Part shown: piece after piece, positions 1 through 9,439 of the stretch
Numbering within the stretch: position 1 is the stretch's first letter
Layout: the number at the start of each line of letters is the position of its first letter
Made by a program: the position numbers and the translations under genes
Assembly: GCF_000025485.1 (NCBI RefSeq)
Contig: NC_013851.1
Location: 1,279,154 to 1,343,153 of the forward strand
Source of the DNA: Allochromatium vinosum DSM 180
GTDB lineage: Bacteria; Pseudomonadota; Gammaproteobacteria; Chromatiales; Chromatiaceae
Direction: 5' to 3'
DNA: 64,000 nt
Notes under the pieces: model-generated
Seen by the model: only the letters and a program-made list of their open reading frames with translations
The model's database searches: none
What the model was told of the DNA's origin: nothing

Positions 1-406
1 GCAGGTTTTCGCGCCGTTCCTCCAGCAAGGCCTCGTCGGTCAAGGTTCCGGGCGTGACGATGCGCGTCACCTTGCGCTCGACCGGACCCTTGGATTGAGC
101 CGGATCGCCGACCTGCTCGCAGATGGCGACGGACACGCCCTGGCGCACCAGCTTGGCCAGATAACCCTCGACGGCATGATAGGGCACGCCGGCCATCGGA
201 ATCGGTCGGCCGCCCGACTGACCGCGCCGGGTCAATGTGATGTCGAGCAGACGCGCGGCGCGCTCGGCGTCCTCGTAGAACAGCTCGTAGAAGTCCCCCA
301 TGCGGTAGAACAGCAGTCTGTGCGGATACTCGGACTTGATGCGCAGGTACTGCTGCATCATGGGCGTGTGTCGGGAGAGATCGGGGGGCGAGCTGTCTTG
401 AGTCAC
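1..406 (-). CDS. mutS: DNA mismatch repair protein MutS, N-terminal part
   Basis: Reverse-strand reading from a GTG at 406 begins [20 protein letters not shown] and continues with the MutS mismatch-recognition domain [12 protein letters not shown]-like text (here [15 protein letters not shown]), then [39 protein letters not shown] and [15 protein letters not shown]. The conserved Phe-x-Glu mismatch wedge lies in this domain. MutS binds mispairs and recruits MutL. Only about 135 of some 850 residues are inside the window; the 3' end is off the left edge. It is divergent from the OmpA-like gene at 645, with about 240 nt between the two starts. Assignment is secure from the domain I signature; the GTG start is less certain. 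Confidence 0.93.
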   Translation of the reverse strand, partial: MTQDSSPPDLSRHTPMMQQYLRIKSEYPHRLLFYRMGDFYELFYEDAERAARLLDITLTRRGQSGGRPIPMAGVPYHAVEGYLAKLVRQGVSVAICEQVGDPAQSKGPVERKVTRIVTPGTLTDEALLEERRENL

Positions 407-644
407 GGAAGATCGCTGGAGCGTGATGAGCGCGAAGTCGCGCGCTGGAAAGTCTGGAGAACCGCGCGAGCCGGAACCCGTCGCCGCTGAAAGGGAGTGA
501 GTTGTACCACAGATCCGGAAAGTCCGGCCAATTCCTGTAAAATCGTGCCCATTCGGCCTGTTGCGATGCCCGTCAATTGGAACCTGACTTTGTTCGACAC
601 TCACAGCCATGGCCCCCATAGCCCTCTCAATCCATCGGAAACGG

Positions 645-1700
645 ATGCCTGGTCTGATACCGGGGGCGGACGGCCGACGGCTGTTCGGGCCGATCACGTG
701 GCTGATGGCGGTCTTGGCGCTCATGGGATTCATGGGCCTGGACGGGGCCGTTGCGGCGACCGATTTCGAGCGCGATCTTCCAGACGCGACCGACATCCCC
801 GGCCTTCCGCGCTTCGAAGGGTCGGTCATCATCGGTCATCGGGTCAGTCCTTTCGATGAGACGCTGATTCCGACCGGCCCCTGGGAGGCCGCCTCCGGAG
901 ACTGGAAGCAGACGGTCAAGGCGTCCGGCCGGCGCACGCGGCTGGTCTATCTGGCCCCGCGCAACGCCAGTTCGCTGGAGGTCATCCGCAACTACCGCCG
1001 CGCGCTGGAGGATCTGGGCTATGAGCCGCTCTATCAGTGCTCGGGGTTCGAAGAATGCGGGAACGGTGTCGATCGCTTCTATGGCGAGGTCGCCAACGGC
1101 AAACAGCTCGCCGACAGCCATCTGCTCAAACACGTCTATTCAGACACCACGGTCCAGGAGCCGCGGCTCTACAGTGCGCGCCATCAGACCCCGGACGGTG
1201 ATTCCTATGTCTTCGTCTTCACCGCGCTACAGGACAACTTCGCCGATTCGGCCGCCGGCAATCGCGTGGCCATCTTCGTCGAGGAGGTGCTGTCGCAGCC
1301 GATGCGCGAGCGCATGGTCTCGATCGAAGCCAAGGAGATGGCTCAGGGACTCTCGGACGCCGGGCGCATCGCCGTCCACGGTATCCAGTTCGACTTCGAC
1401 CAGGCGACCATCAAGGATGAATCCAAGCCCCAGCTCGAACAGATCGCCCTGATGCTGGTCGAGAACCCGGATCTCAAGCTCTACATCGTCGGGCACACCG
1501 ACAATCGCGGCACGCTGGAGTACAACATGGATCTCTCGCGCCGCCGTGCCGAGGAGGTCGTGCGCACGCTCATCCAGAGTTATGGCATTCTGGGGGAGCG
1601 ACTCAAGCCCATGGGTGTGGCCGGTCTCGCACCCCTGACCAGCAACGCCACCGAAGCGGGGCGCGCGCTCAACCGACGGGTCGAGATCGTGGCTCAATGA
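645..1700 (+). CDS. OmpA-family outer membrane/periplasmic protein with DUF4892-like N-terminus
   Basis: The C-terminal third is an OmpA/MotB peptidoglycan-binding domain: [14 protein letters not shown], then [25 protein letters not shown] and the terminal ALNRRVEIV. The middle resembles DUF4892 proteins (Arg-rich strand, [22 protein letters not shown], a Cys pair around CSGFEECG). A signal peptide is visible ([13 protein letters not shown], cleavage near AVAA-TD). The ATG at 645 follows a GGAAACGG-like ribosome site; an in-frame ATG at 609 has none. It probably tethers the outer membrane to peptidoglycan. The next gene follows after a short stretch holding a C-rich/G-rich inverted repeat. 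Confidence 0.8.
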   Translation: MPGLIPGADGRRLFGPITWLMAVLALMGFMGLDGAVAATDFERDLPDATDIPGLPRFEGSVIIGHRVSPFDETLIPTGPWEAASGDWKQTVKASGRRTRLVYLAPRNASSLEVIRNYRRALEDLGYEPLYQCSGFEECGNGVDRFYGEVANGKQLADSHLLKHVYSDTTVQEPRLYSARHQTPDGDSYVFVFTALQDNFADSAAGNRVAIFVEEVLSQPMRERMVSIEAKEMAQGLSDAGRIAVHGIQFDFDQATIKDESKPQLEQIALMLVENPDLKLYIVGHTDNRGTLEYNMDLSRRRAEEVVRTLIQSYGILGERLKPMGVAGLAPLTSNATEAGRALNRRVEIVAQ

Positions 1701-1771
1701 AAGCCCCTCTCCCCGTGCGGAAGAGGTATTGGGAAGAGGGGGAATCCAAGCGACATGACACGAGTAACCGA

Positions 1772-2347
1772 ATGAGCGCCAATCTGAAGCTGCCGAAAGC
1801 CTACAAGACGTTCCTGATGCTGGCCCTGGTGATCGGGCCGTTCTTCTGGCTCGCCTTCACCGAAGACGGCCAGCGGCGCACCGACCTGGCTTTGATGGGG
1901 CTGCTCGGCAAGCCCGAGTTCAATGCCGCGCTCGACGCCTTCGACGGTCGGCTGACCGAGGCGAAACTGCGCGAGACCTTCCCCAAGCTCGAATTCCAGT
2001 GTGCCGACGGGGCCAATCCGTTCGGCAACCGGCTGTGCGGCGCCGAGATCGGCACCTTCAACCAGATCCCGGCCGCCTCCGTCACGCTGTTCTTTCAAGA
2101 CGACCGGCTGCGCGCGGCCAAGGTGGTTTATCGGCGCGTCTATCACGACATGGTTCGACGCTGGGTCGATCAGCGGGTCGGAGCGCGTCCGGCCAATCCG
2201 CTGGCCACACCCGTGCCGGCCCAGGAGGAAGGCGTCATCGCCCAGCCGGTCGCCGATGGGCTGCTGCTGATGCGCGAGGGCGAGCTGACGGATGACGACG
2301 AACCGGCACTGATCTGGCTTTCGCAGGCGGTCATCGCGGCCGGCTGA
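1772..2347 (+). CDS. Conserved hypothetical membrane-anchored protein
   Basis: A 191-residue protein starting MSANLKLPKAYKTFLMLALV. There is one hydrophobic segment near the N-terminus (about residues 12-28, LMLALVIGPFFWLAF). A mostly soluble remainder contains a Cys pair (FQCADGANPFGNRLCGAE) that could form a disulfide if periplasmic. No family was recognised. The reading frame stays open upstream to 1697, but that stretch is a palindromic C-rich/G-rich intergenic sequence, so the ATG at 1772 is preferred. It follows the OmpA-like gene on the same strand and converges with the DUF155 gene only 14 nt away. Confidence 0.65.
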   Translation: MSANLKLPKAYKTFLMLALVIGPFFWLAFTEDGQRRTDLALMGLLGKPEFNAALDAFDGRLTEAKLRETFPKLEFQCADGANPFGNRLCGAEIGTFNQIPAASVTLFFQDDRLRAAKVVYRRVYHDMVRRWVDQRVGARPANPLATPVPAQEEGVIAQPVADGLLLMREGELTDDDEPALIWLSQAVIAAG

Positions 2348-2361
2348 AGCGGCGTGTCGCC

Positions 2362-3168
2362 TCAGTGTCCGGGCGTGTGCAGGAACAGCTCATAGAGCGT
2401 GAGCACGATCTCGACCACGATCAGGATGACGATGTACCACTCCACCCGCAGACTGCGCTTGCTCTGCAACAGATCGAGCAGGGTGCCGGCGGTGTCGTTG
2501 ATCAGCGTCAGCTTGCGCTCCAGGGCCAGTTGACGCTCGCGGATCTCGTATTCGGCCTCCAGATTCAGGAACAGCCGCTCCAGATCCGGGCGCTCCCAGA
2601 TGACCTCCGGTTTGTCGCCGATCTCACCGCGCCCGACCATGTCCTGCTGGATCGCCAGCGCCTCGCCGATGTGACGGATGAGGGTGTTGGCATGGCTCAC
2701 CCCGCGCCCCTGACGCCGCAGGCGATCGGCCAGCGGCTCGATGCGGTCGAAGGCGTGCGCGACCCGGGCTTCCTGATCGGCCAGCAGCACGCTCTTGCCC
2801 AGGATGTCGGCCACGACCTGAAGCCGCGCCAGATCGGCATCGGCCAGTACCAGACGCTCGCGTTCCAGCGCCTCGGCGCGGCTCGGATCGATCAGGATCG
2901 GCAGGTCTTCGTGCTCAGGCTGGATCAGCGAGTCGCGCACGAAGGGGCGGATCTCCTCGACGAAGGCCGTTTCCTGGGCATCGTCGACCCCGAACAGCAC
3001 CACGGCGCCCGAGCGAAAGAGCACGGCGCGGCCCGTGACGCCGATCGGCGTCACCAGCGGATTGGTCGCCAGCGCCTCCAGATGTCCGAGACGCCGGATG
3101 TCGAGATGACGCCCGAGCAGGCGCGCGCGTGCGGTCAGTGCGGTGTTGTCATTGGTCTGTGGATACAT
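2362..3168 (-). CDS. RMD1/YagE family (DUF155) membrane protein
   Basis: A 268-residue protein with the RMD1/DUF155 layout. An N-terminal alpha/beta region contains GRAVLFRSGAVVLFGV. A long helical region contains EVIWERPDLERLFLNLEAEYEIRERQLALERKL. The C-terminus ends in a single hydrophobic helix (WYIVILIVVEIVLTLYELFL). Bacterial members are membrane-anchored through that C-terminal helix; their biochemical role is poorly defined, and mitochondrial relatives support organelle translation. It precedes the TSUP gene by about 100 nt on the same strand, but co-transcription is only an inference. Confidence 0.8.
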   Translation of the reverse strand: MYPQTNDNTALTARARLLGRHLDIRRLGHLEALATNPLVTPIGVTGRAVLFRSGAVVLFGVDDAQETAFVEEIRPFVRDSLIQPEHEDLPILIDPSRAEALERERLVLADADLARLQVVADILGKSVLLADQEARVAHAFDRIEPLADRLRRQGRGVSHANTLIRHIGEALAIQQDMVGRGEIGDKPEVIWERPDLERLFLNLEAEYEIRERQLALERKLTLINDTAGTLLDLLQSKRSLRVEWYIVILIVVEIVLTLYELFLHTPGH

Positions 3169-3268
3169 GAGCAGTCTCCCTGGCCGATTCCTCGATGCCG
3201 ATCCGGATGCAATCGGCGATTATGCGCCATCAATGTGACAGCTCCGGGACAGGGCGGCCGAACGCATC

Positions 3269-4030
3269 TCAGCCGCCGACGACCCGCTCCCACAACAGCT
3301 TCCCCGAGACGGTGAGCGAGACCACGACCAGCACCGGCCGCACCAGGGCCGCGCCATGGCGCAGCACCAGATGCGCGCCGATCCAGGCCCCGATCATCTG
3401 CCCCAGCGCCATCGCCAGCGCGATCGGCCAGAGGATATGGCCGCCCTGGACGAAACACAGCAGGGCCGCCAGATTGCTGGTAAAGTTGAGTGCTTTGCTA
3501 TGGGCGGTGGCGCGTCTGAGGTTGTAGCCGAGCAGGGCGACATAGCCCAGCGCGAAGAAGGTGCCGGTTCCGGGGCCGAAGAAGCCGTCGTAGAAGCCGA
3601 CGCCCAGTCCGACGAGGACGGCGAAGAGGCTTTCGTTCAGACGCTGGTGCGAGTCGAGATCCGACAGACGCGGCGAGCGCCAGAAGTAGAGCGCGAAGGC
3701 GATCAGCAGGAGCGGGATGAGTCCTTCGAGCAGGGTGCTGTCGAGACGCTGCACCAGCCAGGCGCCGAACGCGGCCCCGACGAAGGTGCAGAGCACGGCC
3801 AGGGCGGTGCCGCGCGGCGCGATCAGGCCACGGCGGATGAACTGGACCGTGGCCGTACCGCTGCCGAAGACGGCCTGCGCCTTGTTGGTCGCCAGGCTCT
3901 CGACCGGACTGAGTCCCGCCCAGAGCAGGGCCGGGATGCTCAGCAGTCCGCCGCCACCGGCGATGGTGTCGACACAGCCGGCCACCAGGGCCACGGCCGA
4001 AAGCAGTAAGACCAGCTCGATGAATTCCAT
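3269..4030 (-). CDS. TSUP (TauE/SafE) family anion permease
   Basis: From the ATG at 4030 the protein starts MEFIELVLLLSAVALVAGCVDTIAGGGGLLSIPALL. The GGGG-L-x-P-A motif and following LATNKAQAVFGSGTATVQF are diagnostic of TauE/SafE (TSUP) permeases. A second half-repeat carries GFYDGFFGPGTGTFFALGYVALLGY. The sequence predicts about eight membrane helices across 253 residues. The family exports or imports sulfite, sulfoacetate and related organosulfur anions, which would suit a sulfur oxidiser, but the substrate cannot be read from sequence. Upstream in-frame codons to 4108 run into the promoter region of the divergent ABC exporter gene, so they were excluded. Confidence 0.87.
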   Translation of the reverse strand: MEFIELVLLLSAVALVAGCVDTIAGGGGLLSIPALLWAGLSPVESLATNKAQAVFGSGTATVQFIRRGLIAPRGTALAVLCTFVGAAFGAWLVQRLDSTLLEGLIPLLLIAFALYFWRSPRLSDLDSHQRLNESLFAVLVGLGVGFYDGFFGPGTGTFFALGYVALLGYNLRRATAHSKALNFTSNLAALLCFVQGGHILWPIALAMALGQMIGAWIGAHLVLRHGAALVRPVLVVVSLTVSGKLLWERVVGG

Positions 4031-4084
4031 TTGAACCGCGTTTGGTTTGACGCCCAAAAGACTTCCGTCAACTGACTTCCATCC

Positions 4085-5014
4085 ATGTTCGCACTCGACG
4101 TTCAGCAACTCACCAAGGTCTACCGCGGCGGTTTCCAGGCGCTCAAGGGCGTCGATCTCCAGGTCCAGGAGGGGGATTTCTTCGCCCTGCTCGGACCCAA
4201 TGGGGCCGGTAAGTCGACCTTCATCGGCATCGTCTCGTCACTGGTGAACAAGACGTCGGGTCGGGTCTCGGTGTTCGGGCGCGATCTGGACCGTGATCCG
4301 GAAGGCGTCAAGTCGTGCATCGGTCTGGTGCCGCAGGAGTTCAACTTCAATCTGTTCCTGCCGGTGATCGAGGTCGTGCTCAATCAGGCCGGCTATTATG
4401 GCATCCCGCGCGCCGTCGCCAAGGACCGCGCCGAACGTTATCTGCGTCAGCTCGACCTCTGGGACAGGCGCGACACCGAGATGCGCCGGCTCTCGGGCGG
4501 CATGAAGCGCCGGCTGATGATCGCGCGCGCCCTGGTCCATGAGCCGCGACTCCTGATCCTCGACGAGCCGACGGCCGGTGTCGACATCGAGATCCGCCGC
4601 TCGATGTGGTCCTTCCTGCGCGAGCTCAACGCTCAGGGCACGACCATCATCCTCACCACCCATTATCTGGAAGAAGCCGAGAGCCTCTGCCGCAACATCG
4701 CCATCATCGACGGCGGCGAGATCGCCGAGCGCACCAGTCTGGCGATCCTGCTCAACCGGCTCCATACCGAGACCTTCGTACTCAATCTCAAGGGGCGGGT
4801 CTCGGAGCTGCCGGAGCTGGGCGGCTTCGTGCTCCAGGCGCTGGACGACTGTACGCTGGAAGTCGAGATGAACCGCGAGCACACCATCAACGGACTCTTC
4901 GAGGCGCTCTCGCGCAACGGCATCGAGGTCATCAGTCTGCGCAACAAACAGAACCGGCTCGAACGCCTGTTTCTGGAGCTGGTCGACCGGCGCGGTCTGG
5001 AGGTGCGGGCATGA
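4085..5014 (+). CDS. ABC-2 type exporter, ATP-binding subunit (YadG-like)
   Basis: A 309-residue ABC ATPase. It has Walker A GPNGAGKST (about residues 38-46), Q-loop LVPQEF, signature LSGGMKRRL, Walker B LLILDEPTAGVD and H-loop TTHYLEEAE. The long C-terminal extension (EMNREHTINGLFEALSRNGIEVISLRNKQNRLERLFLELV) is typical of the CcmA/YadG branch that pairs with ABC-2 permeases. Its stop codon overlaps the start of the permease gene (ATGA at 5011), so the two are translationally coupled. The exported substrate is unknown. Confidence 0.92.
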   Translation: MFALDVQQLTKVYRGGFQALKGVDLQVQEGDFFALLGPNGAGKSTFIGIVSSLVNKTSGRVSVFGRDLDRDPEGVKSCIGLVPQEFNFNLFLPVIEVVLNQAGYYGIPRAVAKDRAERYLRQLDLWDRRDTEMRRLSGGMKRRLMIARALVHEPRLLILDEPTAGVDIEIRRSMWSFLRELNAQGTTIILTTHYLEEAESLCRNIAIIDGGEIAERTSLAILLNRLHTETFVLNLKGRVSELPELGGFVLQALDDCTLEVEMNREHTINGLFEALSRNGIEVISLRNKQNRLERLFLELVDRRGLEVRA

Positions 5015-5799
5015 GCGCGCGACTGGACAACTGGCGTCGTTACCGGGTGACGTTCCAGACCATCCTGGGCAAGGAGGTGCTGCGTTTCTCGCGCATCTGG
5101 GTCCAGACCATCCTGCCCTCGGTCATCACCACCACGCTCTACTTCGTCATCTTCGGACGCCTGATCGGCGAGCGTATCGGCCCCATGGACGGGTTCGCCT
5201 ATCTGGACTTCATCGTCCCCGGACTGGTGCTCATGGGCGTGATCACCAACTCTTATTCCAATGTGGTCTCGTCGTTCTACAGCAGCAAGTTCTCGCGCTA
5301 TATCGAGGAACTGCTGGTCTCGCCGGCGCCCAACTGGGTGATCCTGGCCGGCTATGTCGCCGGTGGCGTGGCGCGCGGCCTGACGGTGGGCGTGGCGGTG
5401 CTGCTGGTGGCGATGTTCTTCACCGAGATCCGCATCCATGATCCGCTGACGATGCTGCTGATCGGCGTCATGACGGCGACGCTGTTCTCGCTCGGCGGCT
5501 TCATCAACGCCATCTATGCCAACAGTTTCGACGACATCTCGATCGTGCCGACCTTCGTGCTCACGCCCCTGACCTATCTGGGCGGCGTCTTCTACTCGAT
5601 CGAGCTGCTGCCCGAGTTCTGGCAGACCGTCTCGCTGGCCAATCCGGTGCTCTACATGGTCAACGCCTTTCGCCACGGGCTGCTCGGGGTCAGCGACATC
5701 CCGCTCGGGCTGGCCTTCGGCATGATCCTGATCTGCATCGTCATCCTGGCGGCCTATAGTCTGTTCCTGCTGCGCCGGGGTGTGGGCATCAAGACCTGA
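5011..5799 (+). CDS. ABC-2 type exporter, permease subunit (YadH-like)
   Basis: A 262-residue inner-membrane protein with about six hydrophobic helices. It carries ABC-2 membrane-domain text (FLDFIVPGLVLMGVITNSYSNVVSSFYSSKFSRYIEELLVSPAP), a motif shared with YadH/NodJ-type permeases. The ATG at 5011 overlaps the TGA of the ATPase gene, giving a two-gene operon. A 9-bp-stem hairpin directly follows the stop. The long reading frame running into it from 4606 is an out-of-frame overlap with the ATPase gene and is not used. Confidence 0.9.
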   Translation: MSARLDNWRRYRVTFQTILGKEVLRFSRIWVQTILPSVITTTLYFVIFGRLIGERIGPMDGFAYLDFIVPGLVLMGVITNSYSNVVSSFYSSKFSRYIEELLVSPAPNWVILAGYVAGGVARGLTVGVAVLLVAMFFTEIRIHDPLTMLLIGVMTATLFSLGGFINAIYANSFDDISIVPTFVLTPLTYLGGVFYSIELLPEFWQTVSLANPVLYMVNAFRHGLLGVSDIPLGLAFGMILICIVILAAYSLFLLRRGVGIKT

Positions 5800-5800
5800 G

Positions 5801-5823
5801 GACGCCCGGTCGATCCGGGCGTC
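5801..5823 (+). terminator. Possible terminator hairpin after ABC exporter operon
   Basis: A perfect 9-bp inverted repeat (GACGCCCGG / CCGGGCGTC) with a 5-nt loop starts 2 nt after the permease stop codon. There is no U-tract, so it is either a weak or Rho-assisted terminator or a 3'-end-stabilising hairpin. Confidence 0.45.
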
Positions 5824-5915
5824 CGATGTGTCATAATCGAACGCCGATCATCTACTTTCCGATACACGAACGCCCGTGTTCGTGATCCGAACTCGCTCTC
5901 GCAGGTCAATCATCC

Positions 5916-8330
5916 GTGACTTCCAATCGTCGCTCCGGTGCGCGTTCCCGGAGACGTCCACCCAAACGCAAAGGCTTCCGGTTCGGTCGTGTGCTCGTCG
6001 GCTGGTCGCTGATCCTGGCGGTCGGGGCGACCCTGGCCGTGGGTCTCTATGGCGTCCATCTCGATCGCGTGGTACGCGGCAAGTTCGAGGGCCAGCGCTG
6101 GGCCTTGCCCGCGCGCGTCTGGGCGCGTCCGCTCGAACTCTACGCCGGACGGCGCCTGAGTCCGGATCAGTTCGAGTCCGAACTCGAGCGGCTGAACTAT
6201 CGCGCCGTCGCGTCGCCGCAGACTCAGGGCCAGTATCAGCGCCTGGGTGATCGCTTCGAGGTCCGGACACGCCCCTTCCGCTTCTGGGACGGCGCCGAGC
6301 CGGAACGCCATCTGAACATCAGCTTCGCCGACGGCCAGGTCGCGACCCTGACCGACGCCGATGGCGGCGCAGATCCGGCCCTGGTGCGGCTCGATGCCAT
6401 GCTGATCGCCAGCATCTATCCGACCCACAACGAGGACCGGGTGCTGGTGCGCCGCCAGGATCTGCCCGAGCTGCTGGTCAAGACCCTGATGGCGGTCGAG
6501 GATCGCAACTTCGACCATCATCTCGGCGTCGACCCCAAGGGCATCCTGCGTGCGGCAGTCAGTAATTTCCAGGCCGGCGCCGTGGTCGAGGGGGCCAGCA
6601 CCCTGACTCAGCAGCTGGTCAAGAACTTCTATCTCAGTGCCGACCGCACCTTCGAGCGCAAGATCAAGGAAGCCTACATGGCCTTCCTGCTGGAGCTGCA
6701 CTACAGCAAGGACGAGATCCTCGAAGCCTACGCCAACGAGATCTATCTCGGTCAGGACGGCAGCCGCGCCATCCACGGCTTCGGGCTGGCGAGCCAGTTC
6801 TTCTTCAATCTGCCGCTGAGCGAACTCGACGCCGCCAAGACGGCGCTCCTGGTCGGCATGGTCCAGGCGCCGTCGAGCCTGGATCCGCGCCGCCATCCCG
6901 AGGCGGCCGAAAACCGGCGCAATCTGGTACTCGATCTCATGGTGCGCGATGGGGTCATCAGCGAGGCTGAAGCGGCCAAGGCCAAGCGCACGCCGCTCGG
7001 CGTGCAGGACGGCGGCGGGCGTCCGGCCGGGTACTATCCGGACTTCATCACCCTGGTGCGTCGCCAGCTCCAGCGCGACTATCGCGACGAGGATCTGCGC
7101 TCCGAGGGGCTGAACATCTTCACCACGCTCGATCCGCTGGTGCAGGCCGCCGTCGAGCGTTCGCTGCCCAAGCGACTGGCCGCGCTGGAGAAGCAGCGCG
7201 GCATGAAGGCCGGAACCCTGGAGACGGCGGTCGTCGTCACCTCGGTCGAGCAGGGCGAGGTGCTGGCCATCGCCGGCGGGCGCCAGCCGGGCTATGCCGG
7301 CTTCAACCGCGCGCTCGACTCGGTGCGCTCGATCGGCTCGCTGGTCAAGCCGCCGATCTATCTGGCGGCCCTGTCGCAGCCGGATCGCTACACGCTCACC
7401 ACCAGTCTCTCGGATCGCCCGGTCAGCCTGCCCGACGGCAACAAACGCTGGGAGCCGAAGAACTATGATCACAAGGTCAACGGTTCGGTCCAGCTCCACA
7501 GCGCACTGGCGCGCTCGCTGAATCTGGCCACGGTCAACCTGGGGCTGAGTATCGGGGTCAAGAACGTCGTCGACACCCTCTACAAGATGGGCGCACAGCG
7601 ACGCATCCGTGTGGTGCCCTCGGTGCTGCTGGGGGCGGTGTCCATGTCGCCGCTGGAGGTGGCGCAGGTCTATCAGACCATCGCCGCCGGCGGCTATCGC
7701 GCGCCCCTGCGCGGCATCCGCGAGGTGGTCGACGCTCAGGGCCGACCGCTCAATCGCTATCCGCTCGCCATCGAGGCGGTGGTCGATCCCAAGGCGGCCT
7801 ATCTGACGACCTGGGCCATGCAACGCGTGGTCTCGGACGGCACGGCCAAGTGGCTCGGCAATCAGTTGCCCAAGGGGATGACCATGGCAGGCAAGACCGG
7901 CACCACCGATGAGAAGCGCGATAGCTGGTATGCCGGCTTCTCGGGCGACAAGGTGGCCGTGGTCTGGGTCGGTCGTGATGACTACAAGCCGATGGGCTTG
8001 GCGGGCGGTACCGGCGCGCTGCGGGTGTGGGGCGACTTCATGCTGAAGCTCGATAACGAACCCTTGCCCGAGATTCCGCCCGATGGCGTGGTCCTGGCCG
8101 ATGCCTGCGGACGCAAGAACGTGCCCTATATCGGTGACAGCGCCAAGAGCGCGTCCAGTTGCGGGGGCGGCAGCGGTCAGGGTTCGCGCGCCTCGGGTGG
8201 TGGCGAGTCGGTGGCGCGCAGCGAGCCGGAGCCGGCCGGAGGCGCCGTCGAGACTCCACCGGAACCGCCGCCGCCTCCCAAGCCGGCCCGGACCGAAAAC
8301 CACTTCATGAGCGACTTCTTTGGTCGCTGA
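5916..8330 (+). CDS. mrcB: Penicillin-binding protein 1B (bifunctional peptidoglycan glycosyltransferase/transpeptidase)
   Basis: A protein of about 804 residues from a GTG start. It has a basic cytoplasmic N-terminus (RRSGARSRRRPPKRKGFRFGR), one membrane anchor (ILAVGATLAVGLYGV) and a UB2H-like region. The GT51 motifs are AVEDRNFDHHLGVDPKGILRA, GASTLTQQLVKNFYL and ANEIYLGQ. The transpeptidase motifs are SIGSLVKP (SxxK), SLNLA (SxN) and GKTGTTDEKRDSWY (KTG). The C-terminal tail is Ser/Gly- and Pro-rich. It polymerises and cross-links peptidoglycan in the periplasm. It is followed after about 30 nt by a TPR lipoprotein. In E. coli PBP1b is activated by the lipoprotein LpoB, so a functional link is possible but unproven. 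Confidence 0.95.
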   Translation: MTSNRRSGARSRRRPPKRKGFRFGRVLVGWSLILAVGATLAVGLYGVHLDRVVRGKFEGQRWALPARVWARPLELYAGRRLSPDQFESELERLNYRAVASPQTQGQYQRLGDRFEVRTRPFRFWDGAEPERHLNISFADGQVATLTDADGGADPALVRLDAMLIASIYPTHNEDRVLVRRQDLPELLVKTLMAVEDRNFDHHLGVDPKGILRAAVSNFQAGAVVEGASTLTQQLVKNFYLSADRTFERKIKEAYMAFLLELHYSKDEILEAYANEIYLGQDGSRAIHGFGLASQFFFNLPLSELDAAKTALLVGMVQAPSSLDPRRHPEAAENRRNLVLDLMVRDGVISEAEAAKAKRTPLGVQDGGGRPAGYYPDFITLVRRQLQRDYRDEDLRSEGLNIFTTLDPLVQAAVERSLPKRLAALEKQRGMKAGTLETAVVVTSVEQGEVLAIAGGRQPGYAGFNRALDSVRSIGSLVKPPIYLAALSQPDRYTLTTSLSDRPVSLPDGNKRWEPKNYDHKVNGSVQLHSALARSLNLATVNLGLSIGVKNVVDTLYKMGAQRRIRVVPSVLLGAVSMSPLEVAQVYQTIAAGGYRAPLRGIREVVDAQGRPLNRYPLAIEAVVDPKAAYLTTWAMQRVVSDGTAKWLGNQLPKGMTMAGKTGTTDEKRDSWYAGFSGDKVAVVWVGRDDYKPMGLAGGTGALRVWGDFMLKLDNEPLPEIPPDGVVLADACGRKNVPYIGDSAKSASSCGGGSGQGSRASGGGESVARSEPEPAGGAVETPPEPPPPPKPARTENHFMSDFFGR

Positions 8331-8361
8331 TGCTCAATGACAGTTCAAGGCGCCTGACACC

Positions 8362-9231
8362 ATGGAACGTTTGCATCGATTTCTGATCGTTTCGTCGCTG
8401 GTTTCGCTCGGTTTGAGCGCGTGCTCCATGGAGCCGCGCGAGGGACCACCGGCGCCCATCGTCCAGGTGACGCCGCGCGATGGACAGGCGGCGCGGCCCG
8501 TCGCGCCGACGCCCCAGCCGGAGCGCGCGGCTGTGCCTGAGCAGCCGTCCGAGCCGGTCCGGCGTGGAACCCAGGTCTATGCCTACCGCGATCCGAGCAT
8601 GGCGACGGAGCCGTCCGTGCCGCCCGCGTCCGGTGCTCAGCCGGCTCAGCCCGCCATGCCGAGTGCGCCGCCGACATCTGGGGCTCCGCCTCAAGCCGTC
8701 ACTCAGACGCCGGGTAGTCCGCAGGTGCAACCGGCCGTACCGGCGCCGGGGTCGTCCGGGGCGCCGGCGGCGCCTCCTCAGCGTCCGGCCGAGCCGCAGG
8801 TCGCCAAGGTCGATCCGCGTGCGGCTCTGCCCGCTGCCGAGACGCCGGGGGCCGAGCGTCCGGCCGCTCCGGCTCCGGCGTTGCCGCCCTCGAATTTCGC
8901 CACGCCCAGTCTGCCGCCGGCGGCCGCCAAGCTCGCCGGTCAGGCTGAGCAGCAGCGTCAGGCGGGTGATTTTGCGGGGGCGGCTGCTTCGCTGGAGCGT
9001 TCGTTGCGTATTGCTCCGCGCGAGGCGTATCTCTGGAATCGGCTCGCGCGTGTGCGGCTGGAGCAGGGGCAGGCGGTTCAGGCCGGTAATCTGGCCTCGC
9101 GCGCCAATGATCTCGCGGGCGGCAAGGAGGACATCAAGCGCGACAACTGGCGCATCATCGCCGAGTCCAAGCGTCGTTCGGGGGATCTCGCGGCAGCCAG
9201 TGAGGCTGAGCAGCGCGCGGGGGGGCAGTAG
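8362..9231 (+). CDS. Proline/alanine-rich lipoprotein with C-terminal tetratricopeptide repeat
   Basis: A 289-residue protein with a lipoprotein signal: MERLHRFLIVSSLVSLGLSAC, lipobox LSAC with Cys21. A low-complexity Pro/Ala/Gln linker covers about residues 28-185. The C-terminal about 100 residues contain TPR-like helices (LAGQAEQQRQAGDFAGAAASLERSLRIAPREAYLWNRLARVRLEQG). The layout suits an outer-membrane lipoprotein spanning the periplasm. Its position 31 nt after mrcB makes a role in regulating peptidoglycan synthesis plausible (inference). The intergenic stretch after it leads directly into the foreign cassette region. Confidence 0.82.
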   Translation: MERLHRFLIVSSLVSLGLSACSMEPREGPPAPIVQVTPRDGQAARPVAPTPQPERAAVPEQPSEPVRRGTQVYAYRDPSMATEPSVPPASGAQPAQPAMPSAPPTSGAPPQAVTQTPGSPQVQPAVPAPGSSGAPAAPPQRPAEPQVAKVDPRAALPAAETPGAERPAAPAPALPPSNFATPSLPPAAAKLAGQAEQQRQAGDFAGAAASLERSLRIAPREAYLWNRLARVRLEQGQAVQAGNLASRANDLAGGKEDIKRDNWRIIAESKRRSGDLAAASEAEQRAGGQ

Positions 9232-9363
9232 TATTCGAGTGTAGCGGATCAGCACGGAAGTACGAGTTGGCGAAGCGAGATCCCCAGCTTCCATGTTGTG
9301 TGAGGCAGTGGATGCATCTTGCCGTAGATTCACTATATGCTGGCAAGCTATATTCCAATTGAG

Positions 9364-9439
9364 GGCTAACTCGGTGCTCAATCTCACTCCCTTCGGTCGC
9401 CGGGCGCTGCGCGATGAAGCTGCGCAGCGCCGGTTAACT
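9364..9439 (+). other. attC-like recombination site 1
   Basis: The left end GGCTAACTCGGTGC can pair with the right end GCGCCGGTTAAC through L and R boxes, leaving one extrahelical base, the hallmark of attC folding. The interior carries a perfect 10-bp stem (GGCGCTGCGC / GCGCAGCGCC). The GTTAAC right box is not a perfect GTTRRRY and overlaps the inverted repeat of the neighbouring IS. Confidence 0.5.

Noticed and set aside
1697-1771. Upstream start of the hypothetical gene at 1772
   Set aside because: The stretch is a C-rich/G-rich palindromic intergenic sequence and gives an unlikely charged N-terminus.
4606-5799. 397-residue permease starting inside the ATPase gene
   Set aside because: Out-of-frame with the ATPase and low-complexity; the ATGA-coupled start at 5011 gives a normal ABC-2 permease.
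5910-8303. 797-codon reverse-strand frame opposite mrcB
   Set aside because: Low-complexity Arg/His/Gln/Leu-rich shadow of a GC-rich gene; mrcB carries all the expected motifs.
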